A DNA stretch of 64,000 nt. Source: Arenivirga flava (GTDB lineage Bacteria; Actinomycetota; Actinomycetes; Actinomycetales; Microbacteriaceae). The notes under the pieces are model-generated. The model had not been told where the DNA came from. It was given only the letters and a program-made list of their open reading frames with translations, and made no database searches. The stretch covers positions 2,151,809 through 2,215,808 of the forward strand of contig NZ_BSUL01000001.1 of the NCBI RefSeq assembly GCF_030161575.1. The letters are read 5' to 3'. Shown one piece after another: positions 58,271 to 64,000 of this stretch. The first letter of the stretch is position 1, and each line of letters starts with the position of its first letter. The position numbers and the translations under genes are program-made.

Positions 58271-58756
58271 TCACCGGGAACGCACGGCTCGGACGAGCGC
58301 CAGCACGCCGAACCCCAGCACCGCGACGAACGCCGCGACGCCGAACCAGTGGAGCGCGAATCCGACGGGCGACCAGGAGCCGACGTAGGGCGGCACCTCG
58401 TCGGAGATCGTGTTGCCGAGCCCGAATCCGGCCCACACCAGCGAGAACGGGCCGAGCCAGACCAGCGCCGCGCCGATCAGCAGCACCACCGGCAGCGACG
58501 CCCCCTGTCGCACGACCCACGCCATCCCGACGACGGCGGCGATCCCGGCGAGCGCCCAGACGATCATCACGATCCGGGCGGCTGCGAAGACCTCGGCGCC
58601 GACGATGCCCTCGATGTCCGCGAGGTCGTAGGCATCGTCGGTCATGGCGAGCGGCGCCCAGACCAGGGTCTCGAGGCTGCCGAGGAGCCCGATCGCGATC
58701 ACGAGAACACCCGTGACGACGAGGGCGATGACGGAGGCGCGGCGCGATCGGCTCAT
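58271..58756 (-). CDS. Four-helix membrane protein
   Basis: A 161-residue protein with a short acidic loop after the first helix and later helices IVMIVWALAGIAAVVGMAWV and VVLLIGAALVWLGPFSLVW, VAAFVAVLGFGVLALVRAV. No family recognised. Confidence 0.65.
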   Translation of the reverse strand: MSRSRRASVIALVVTGVLVIAIGLLGSLETLVWAPLAMTDDAYDLADIEGIVGAEVFAAARIVMIVWALAGIAAVVGMAWVVRQGASLPVVLLIGAALVWLGPFSLVWAGFGLGNTISDEVPPYVGSWSPVGFALHWFGVAAFVAVLGFGVLALVRAVRSR

Positions 58757-58897
58757 CCGACCAGCCTGCCGAGCGGATGCGGATGCGCGCGTCGGCCGGG
58801 GGAGTGAGGTCGGTCATCCGCGCAGCGCGCACCCGGCTGACGCACCGCCCGCTCGGACGCACCGCCCCTAGCTTCAGCCGCGACGGAGGGGGCGCCG

Positions 58898-59414
58898 ATG
58901 GCCGAGGGGGACTGGATCGCGCTGCCGGCTGCGCCCAAGCGGGCGGTCGAGGCCGTCGTGCACGAGCGGTCGGCGCAGTGGCGGATGTTCGCCTACTACG
59001 CCGGCTTCAGCGTCGTCGCGCAGGTCGTCACGCTGCTGATCACATGGGCCACCGGCATCGAGTGGAATCGGGCGCTCGGCGCTGCGGTCGTTCTCGCGAC
59101 GCTGCTGGTCGTGTGGCTCGTCCTGCGGCGGCAGCCCGATCCGCCGCGCGCGCTGCTCGCGGACGGCAGCGCCTGGCGGGTGGGGGAGCGCGTGCGCGAG
59201 ACGGAGGATGTGCGCCGGGTCGTGCAGATCGAGCTGCCGCGCCGCGGCGATGACCCCGAACTCTGGCTGCGCTTCGGACCCGTACGACCCGAAGGGCCGC
59301 TTCAGCTTCCTCGACCGCCCGAACCACCTCGACCGCGAGGCCGCGATCGAGCTCGTCCGCAACCCGCCCGTCACCGGCCTAGGCCGTCGGCCCGATCAGC
59401 GCGCTGGGGGATGA
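58898..59414 (+). pseudogene. Decayed paralogue of the gene at 59419
   Basis: MAEGDWIALPAAPKRAVEAV and two helices lead to DPELWLRFG, then the frame is lost. A different frame resumes YDPKGRFSFLDRPNHLDREA and AAIELVRNPPVTG. In the next gene the same blocks are joined by about 40 residues (QLWLALG to DPWDPKGRFAHLDRQGF), so this copy has an internal deletion that broke the frame. Confidence 0.7.
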
Positions 59415-59418
59415 GCGG

Positions 59419-60087
59419 ATGAGCGACGCCGAGGGGGAGTGGGTCGCACTGCCGCGGCTGCGGTTCTGGGGTCGGTTCCTGTCGCTGCACGGGGATTCGG
59501 TCGCCTCGCTGCTGCTCGTCGCCTCGCCGCTGATCCTGCAGCTGGTGCTGTGGGGCATCCGCGCGGTGACGGAGCCGTCGCTCTGGACGACGCTGCTCAT
59601 CGCACTGCTGGGCGCGACGTTCTTCAGTTCCATCCTCGCGGCGTTCCTCGTGCAGCCGACGGTGCGCATCCGCTCCGACGGCGGAGCCTGGCGCGTGCGC
59701 CGGCGGGTCCACAGCCCGGAGGAGATCGACCGCGCCGTCCAGCACGCCCGCGACGACCATGATCAGCTCTGGCTGGCGCTGGGGGACCGTCGGCGCATCC
59801 GCTTCTCCGTACCGGTGCCGACGCGCGCCGAACCGCAGCTCGACGCCCGCCAGCTCGCTGCCGTGATCGCGCTCGTCGAGCGGGCGCCGATCGAGCTGCC
59901 GCCGCCGAAGCAGGACCCGTGGGACCCGAAGGGCCGCTTCGCGCACCTCGACCGGCAGGGCTTCCTCGACGCGGCGGATGCGGCGCAGCTGCTGCGCGAC
60001 CCGCCCGCGACCGGGTTCGCGCCCAATGCGGACAGCAGGCCGAAGCCCCGCAAGGGCGGCGTCGACCGCTACCCCTGGTCGGCGTGA
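59419..60087 (+). CDS. Membrane-anchored protein, intact paralogue
   Basis: A 222-residue protein: EGEWVALPRLRFWGR, two helices at about 30-80, a cytosolic part and a conserved end DPWDPKGRFAHLDRQGFLDA, QLLRDPPATGFAP. Same plan as the damaged upstream copy; a tandem duplication. Function unknown. Confidence 0.65.
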   Translation: MSDAEGEWVALPRLRFWGRFLSLHGDSVASLLLVASPLILQLVLWGIRAVTEPSLWTTLLIALLGATFFSSILAAFLVQPTVRIRSDGGAWRVRRRVHSPEEIDRAVQHARDDHDQLWLALGDRRRIRFSVPVPTRAEPQLDARQLAAVIALVERAPIELPPPKQDPWDPKGRFAHLDRQGFLDAADAAQLLRDPPATGFAPNADSRPKPRKGGVDRYPWSA

Positions 60088-60108
60088 CCGCGCCGGTACG
60101 CTGACCCC

Positions 60109-60771
60109 ATGCCCGAGGCCACCGTCGTACTGCCCTGGCGGCCCGCGCCGTCGCGCATCCCCGCCTTCGAGCGGGTGACCGCCTGGTACGCCGAGCAGCT
60201 GCCCGAGCTCGCCGTGCGCACGATCGACACCGACGACCAGCCGTTCGTGCTCGCCGCCTGCCGCAACCGGGCGATGCGCGAGGCGGAGCCGGGCTCCGTC
60301 GTCGTGATCGGCGACGCCGACACGCTGCCGGAGCCCGAGCCGCTCCGCGCGGCCATCGCCGCGGCCCGCACCAGCGGCCGCGTGCACCTGCCGTACGACG
60401 CGTACCACTGGCTGGGCGCATCCGGTTCGGCGCAGTTCGCGGCCGGCACCCCGCTCGCCGACTGCGACTTCGAGCTCGTGCGCGGTGCGTGCTCGGGCGT
60501 CTACGTGGCGACCCCCGAGACCTGGGCGTCGCACGGCGGCCAGGACGAGGGCTTCCGCGGCTGGGGCTTCGAGGACGCCGCCTGGTACCTCGCCCACGAG
60601 ACGCTGCTCGGCGAAGCCCCGGTGCGGCACCCCGGCCGCGTCTACGCGCTGCACCATGTCGCCGAGCAGCGCGCCGGCGCCCACTACGACGCGAACGCCG
60701 AGCGGATGGAGCGCTACCGCGCCGCGTCCGGCGACCGCACTGCGATGGGCCGGCTGGTCGGCGCGCGCTGA
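60109..60771 (+). CDS. GT-A glycosyltransferase
   Basis: A 220-residue transferase. The start EATVVLPWRPAPSRIPAFER and the DxD in VIGDADTLPEPE bind nucleotide sugar and metal; GGQDEGFRGWGFEDAAWYLA matches the acceptor end of galactosyltransferase-7-like domains (GWGxED). Sugar donor and acceptor unknown. Confidence 0.85.
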   Translation: MPEATVVLPWRPAPSRIPAFERVTAWYAEQLPELAVRTIDTDDQPFVLAACRNRAMREAEPGSVVVIGDADTLPEPEPLRAAIAAARTSGRVHLPYDAYHWLGASGSAQFAAGTPLADCDFELVRGACSGVYVATPETWASHGGQDEGFRGWGFEDAAWYLAHETLLGEAPVRHPGRVYALHHVAEQRAGAHYDANAERMERYRAASGDRTAMGRLVGAR

Positions 60772-60919
60772 TCCGAGCGAACGGTCGGGCGGCCGTCGCC
60801 GCCCGAGGACGAGCCCGAGAGCGATCACGACGACGGCGAGGCCGAGGTGCGGCCAGTCCTGTCGTGGACGCTGCAGCGCCGCGCCCGTACACCATGACGA
60901 GGCGATGACGTCGGAGCCG

Positions 60920-61222
60920 TCAGGCGGAGCCAGCCGCGTCGATGATGCGCTGCAGGTGCTCGGCGTAGGCGCCGAAGGCGTCGCGACCGGTCGCAGTGAG
61001 GGAGGCCCAGTTGCGCGGGCGCTTGCTGGTGGCGTCCGGGCGGGTCTCGGTGCTGACGTACCCGACGTCGACGAGCACCTTGAGGTGCTTGCTGGCGACG
61101 GAGTCCGCGACGCCGAGCTCGTCCCGGATGACCCCGAACTCGACGGCCCCCGCGCTGGAGAGGAGGGCGCAGATGGCGAGGCGGTTGGGCGCGTGGATGA
61201 CCTCGTCGACGCGGATGCTCAC
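60920..61222 (-). CDS. Winged-helix regulator (ArsR/MarR-like)
   Basis: A 100-residue regulator: VDEVIHAPNRLAICALLSSA and VIRDELGVADSVASKHLKVL then VDVGYVSTETRPDATSKRPR (the wing). GTG 61222 overlaps the TGA of the upstream membrane gene (GTGA), so the pair is co-translated; in such pairs the membrane protein is often the effector or target. Confidence 0.85.
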   Translation of the reverse strand: MSIRVDEVIHAPNRLAICALLSSAGAVEFGVIRDELGVADSVASKHLKVLVDVGYVSTETRPDATSKRPRNWASLTATGRDAFGAYAEHLQRIIDAAGSA

Positions 61223-61428
61223 GAGCGGCCCGCCGGAGCGCTCGCCTCTTGGACGATGGCCCGATCGATGCTCGCTCCGAGTGCGGCGACCAGCACGGCG
61301 GCGACAGCCGCAGCGGCCACGGGGACGATGGGCACCTCGACGCCGCCGATGAAGCCGGCCAGCAGGCAGAGCGCCCACCCGGCGAGCATCCACCCGGCGA
61401 ACGCGCCGATCGGGATCGCCCAGAGCAC
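61219..61428 (-). CDS. Small two-helix membrane protein
   Basis: A 69-residue protein, two helices (AFAGWMLAGWALCLLAGFIG and IVPVAAAAVAAVLVAALGAS). GTG 61428 start. Coupled to the regulator at 60920. Confidence 0.6.
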   Translation of the reverse strand: MLWAIPIGAFAGWMLAGWALCLLAGFIGGVEVPIVPVAAAAVAAVLVAALGASIDRAIVQEASAPAGRS

Positions 61429-61447
61429 GGCGCGCGTCGCACCGCCC

Positions 61448-61921
61448 CTACTGCTCGACCACCGCGTCCGACGCCTTCTCGGTCACCGGCGTCCAGCCGT
61501 ACCAGCCGTCGGCGGTCGGCAGCACCGCCCAGTCGCCGCAGAGCTGCACCTCGGTGGCCTTGTACGTCTCGGGCAGCTCGCGCTCGTCGTCGCTGAGGGT
61601 CATCGTGGGACCCGACGTGCGCGGCACGAGCACGCAGTCGTCGGGCAGCTCGCTCGGGCTGGTGAGCAGCACGGTGGCGGTGTCGTCGGCGCGCGTCGAC
61701 TCGATCACGTCGATGTCGGTGGCGTCGGAGGGAGCCCAGTCGAGGCCGAGCTCGTCGGGCACCTCGGAGGCGCTGTCGTAGCTCGCAGGGCGCTCGCCGT
61801 GCAGCACCTCGTCGACGATCGTGCATCCGGTGAGGCTCGCGCCGAGGAGGGCGACGGCGCCGACCGCGAGGGCGATCCGGGTGATCGAGGATGAGCGGAT
61901 GGGGGCGGTGGGTTCGTTCAT
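61448..61921 (-). CDS. Lipoprotein, unknown function
   Basis: A 157-residue protein with signal peptide ending in GASLTGC. The mature domain is acidic with a disulfide-possible Cys pair (DDCVLVPRTSGP and VQLCGDWAVLPT). No family recognised. Confidence 0.75.
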   Translation of the reverse strand: MNEPTAPIRSSSITRIALAVGAVALLGASLTGCTIVDEVLHGERPASYDSASEVPDELGLDWAPSDATDIDVIESTRADDTATVLLTSPSELPDDCVLVPRTSGPTMTLSDDERELPETYKATEVQLCGDWAVLPTADGWYGWTPVTEKASDAVVEQ

Positions 61922-62127
61922 GCGGCGAAGCTATTGCGCGGCGGGGGTCGGCCGCGTCGTCCGCCGGGGGAGCGGAGCTCATCCTGCGGTATCGCCGCAC
62001 CCCGAACGGATCCGGGGTCGACCCCGATGCCGTCGCCGGCACTCGATGCTCGCGCACGTGCTCGATGTCACGGCTGATGCCCAGTCGATGGTCCTTGATC
62101 TCGCCGGCGGGCTGCTCGTTTAATGAT
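61922..62127. other. Intergenic region upstream of the riboswitch
   Basis: About 200 bases with no reading frame of note. It should contain the promoter of the riboswitch-TerC unit and that of the leftward lipoprotein gene, but no boxes could be fixed. Confidence 0.4.
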
Positions 62128-62218
62128 CCCCGAAGGGGAGTAGTCCTCGCTGCGCATCCGTCAGTACGATCCCGTCCGGGGTCCGGTACGCAGGGCCCGA
62201 CGGCCGATGAGACCTTCA
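62128..62218 (+). ncRNA. yybP-ykoY manganese riboswitch
   Basis: The hallmark ends GGGGAGTAG (62135-62143) and GAGACCTT (62209-62216) are present, enclosing CATCCGTCAGTACGATCCCG and CCGGTACGCAGGGCCCGACG hairpins. This Mn2+-sensing motif typically precedes MntP, TerC or P-type exporters, and here it leads into TerC with a GGAGG site 25 bases before the ATG. It should raise expression at high Mn2+. Confidence 0.85.
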
Positions 62219-62242
62219 CGAGAGATCGTGGAGGTCTGTGTC

Positions 62243-63289
62243 ATGTCCGTGCCGTTATGGGCTTGGTTCGCTGTCCTGGGTGTGATCCTGGTGATGCTGA
62301 TGGCCGATCTGGTCGCGCATCGTCGAGCGCACGTGATCGGCGTCCGCGAGGCCGCAGTGTGGTCGATCGTCTGGGTGGCCTTCGGCGTCGCATTCGGCGT
62401 GCTCGTGTGGTCGTGGTGGGGTGCCGAGTTCGGGCAGCAGTACTTCGCCGGATACCTCATCGAGAAGTCGCTGGCCGTCGACAACGTGTTCGTCTGGGCG
62501 ATCATCTTCGCCGCGTTCTCGGTCCCCCGCGAGTACCAGCACCGCGTGCTGTTCCTCGGGGTGCTGGGCGCCCTGGTCTTCCGCGGCATCTTCATCGCCG
62601 CGGGCGCGGCGCTGATCGAGAACTTCGCGTGGATCCTGTACGTCTTCGCCGCCTTCCTCATCTACACGGGGTGGCGCATGTTCCGCTCGCGCAACGACCA
62701 CATCCATCCCGAGCGTTCACGCGTGCTCAAGGTATTCCGCCGGTTCGTGCCGATGACCGACACCTACCACGGGCAGCGGTTCCTCGTCCGCAAGGCCGGG
62801 GTCGTCGTCGCCACCCCGCTGCTCGCGGTGCTGGTGCTCGTGGAGCTCACCGACATCGTCTTCGCCGTCGACTCGATCCCCGCGATCTTCGCCGTCACGA
62901 GCGAGCCGTTCCTCGTGTTCACCGCGAACGCGTTCGCGATCCTCGGCCTGCGGGCGATGTACTTCCTGCTCGCCGACCTCATCCACCGGTTCGTCTACCT
63001 GAAGGTGGGGCTGTCCTTCGTCCTCATCTGGGTGGGTGTCAAGATGCTGCTCCTGGACGTCGTGAAGATCCCCACCACCGTGAGCCTCGCGGTCGTGGCC
63101 ACGATCATCGCGGTGTCGATCGTCGCGAGCCTGCGAGCGACGCGCGGGCAGGGGCGTCAGGCCGTGCAGACCGCGGCGGCAGGATCGTTCCGCATCGCCA
63201 CCGACGAGGAGCTCGCCGCCGTGGAGCCGGTCTTCGGGCGACGGCGCCGGGAGGGCTACACGTCGGGACGGGGATCGACGGACACTTGA
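62243..63289 (+). CDS. TerC family membrane protein, Mn2+ exporter type
   Basis: A 348-residue protein with about nine helices. Conserved acidic motifs EKSLAVDNVFVWAIIFAAFS and LVELTDIVFAVDSIPAIFAV mark the transport site of TerC (the DNxxV/DSxPA signature). ATG 62243 follows GGAGGTCTGTGTC; an ATG at 62207 would cut into the riboswitch. TerC proteins export Mn2+ or metalate exoproteins. Confidence 0.92.
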   Translation: MSVPLWAWFAVLGVILVMLMADLVAHRRAHVIGVREAAVWSIVWVAFGVAFGVLVWSWWGAEFGQQYFAGYLIEKSLAVDNVFVWAIIFAAFSVPREYQHRVLFLGVLGALVFRGIFIAAGAALIENFAWILYVFAAFLIYTGWRMFRSRNDHIHPERSRVLKVFRRFVPMTDTYHGQRFLVRKAGVVVATPLLAVLVLVELTDIVFAVDSIPAIFAVTSEPFLVFTANAFAILGLRAMYFLLADLIHRFVYLKVGLSFVLIWVGVKMLLLDVVKIPTTVSLAVVATIIAVSIVASLRATRGQGRQAVQTAAAGSFRIATDEELAAVEPVFGRRRREGYTSGRGSTDT

Positions 63290-63323
63290 CGCGGCGCTCC
63301 GCGCCGGGCGCGGGAGCAGCAGC

Positions 63324-64000
63324 TCAGCCCGTCAGCGCCTCGAAGGCGACGACCGGGCCGGGCCGCATCCGCTGCTCCCGCGCCACCGCGGCCAGCGCGG
63401 CACGGCGTTCGGCGGGCAGGTCGAGCACCGCGGCGATCGCCCGCGCCAGCTCGGCGGCGCCGGCCGTGTTCGGGTCGAGGGATGCGCCGAAGCCGACCCG
63501 CTCGATGGCGGCGGCTCCGGCGAACTGGTCGGTCGAGAACGGCAGCACCACGAGGGGCACGCCGGAGCCGATGGACTCGGTAACCGAGTTGTTCCCACCG
63601 TGGGTGACGGCGGCGGACGCGTCGCGCAGCAAGCGCACCTGGGGCAGGAAGGACCGCACGAGCCAGCCGTCGGGCACGGGGCCGAGCGCGGCGGCCTCGG
63701 TCGAGCCGGTCGCGATCGCAGCGCGCACGCCGAGCGAGCGCAGCGCCTCGGCGACGCGGGCGAGCACATCGTCGCGCACCGAGAGGAAGCTGCCGAAGCT
63801 CACGTACACGTACGGGTCGCCCTGCCCGATCCAGGCCTCGACCTCGGCGTCGGCGGGCTCGTCACGCCGGGTCGAGCCCAGGAAGGCGCTCGGCGGCAGC
63901 ACGCGGCCGTCGCCCTCGGCGAGCGCCGCCGGGTAGTTGTAGAGCACCGTGCCGCCGTGCGCGGCGAAGGCGTCCTCGACCGGGGCAGCGGAGGCGTCCA
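63324..64000 (-). CDS. UGT-type macrolide/glycolipid glycosyltransferase, C-terminal part
   Basis: The reading frame is open to the window edge, so the N-terminal acceptor domain is missing. The C-terminal donor domain is clear: DPYVYVSFGSFLSVRDDVLA (GT1 start strand) and the PSPG-type motif AAVTHGGNNSVTESIGSGVP, then LVVLPFSTDQFAGAAAIERV. It transfers a sugar from UDP/dTDP-sugar to a small molecule; acceptor unknown. The partial gene contains 225 codons. Confidence 0.85.
   Translation of the reverse strand, partial: DASAAPVEDAFAAHGGTVLYNYPAALAEGDGRVLPPSAFLGSTRRDEPADAEVEAWIGQGDPYVYVSFGSFLSVRDDVLARVAEALRSLGVRAAIATGSTEAAALGPVPDGWLVRSFLPQVRLLRDASAAVTHGGNNSVTESIGSGVPLVVLPFSTDQFAGAAAIERVGFGASLDPNTAGAAELARAIAAVLDLPAERRAALAAVAREQRMRPGPVVAFEALTG

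Noticed and set aside
1-64000. CRISPR array search
   Set aside because: No evenly spaced identical repeats with unique spacers were seen; the 30-bp palindromes are kilobases apart.

Overview
The window is high-GC DNA from an actinobacterium, most likely Microbacteriaceae. The family-level reading rests on an Lsr2 nucleoid protein, a class E sortase, many MarR/TetR regulators, dense use of GTG/TTG starts and ATGA/GTGA couplings, and protein styles typical of that family. No rRNA or tRNA gene was recognised, so the genus cannot be fixed.

Layout. 1-18.8 kb is core-like: a sortase fragment, a HEAT-like gene, an AEC permease, a three-gene sulfonate/nitrate-type ABC importer, an acyl-CoA synthetase (frameshifted), a beta-lactamase-fold hydrolase with membrane tail, a transglutaminase-like protein, a nitroreductase, an orphan histidine kinase, an FAD oxidoreductase, and a dimethylargininase divergent from an Lrp regulator. 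18.9-20.9 kb is a mobile-element scar (IS3-type element abutting an IS481 fragment). 20.9-25.7 kb is a catabolic operon (three RraA-like aldolases, aminotransferase, alpha/beta hydrolase) divergent from a LysR regulator. 25.9-48.1 kb is accessory DNA made of small regulator-plus-enzyme units with visible palindromic operators. It also carries an IS481 element inserted in an ECF sigma gene, a serine recombinase, and seven copies of a 30-bp imperfect palindrome that punctuate gene ends.

48.3-52.2 kb holds the most unusual locus. A three-gene operon encodes a tandem ubiquitin-like protein ending in GG-VA, an E2-like protein, and a JAB-peptidase/E1 fusion. It is divergent from a small unknown gene and an XRE-ImmA/IrrE regulator, and twin TTTACC-N5-GGTAaA palindromes lie in the shared promoter. 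This has the parts of a complete bacterial ubiquitin-like conjugation system with its own stress-type regulator. 52.2-54.2 kb has small membrane and hypothetical genes. 54.4-64 kb returns to core style: AraC regulator, DUF2254 membrane protein, Lsr2, tandem paralogues (one decayed), glycosyltransferases, a HTH/membrane pair, a lipoprotein, and a manganese (yybP-ykoY) riboswitch ahead of TerC.

Five genes (near 1.24, 6.94, 32.8, 47.5 and 47.9 kb) are each restored by a single-base change, four of them in a G/C homopolymer. That pattern suggests either sequencing error or homopolymer slippage and should be kept in mind when reading those entries.
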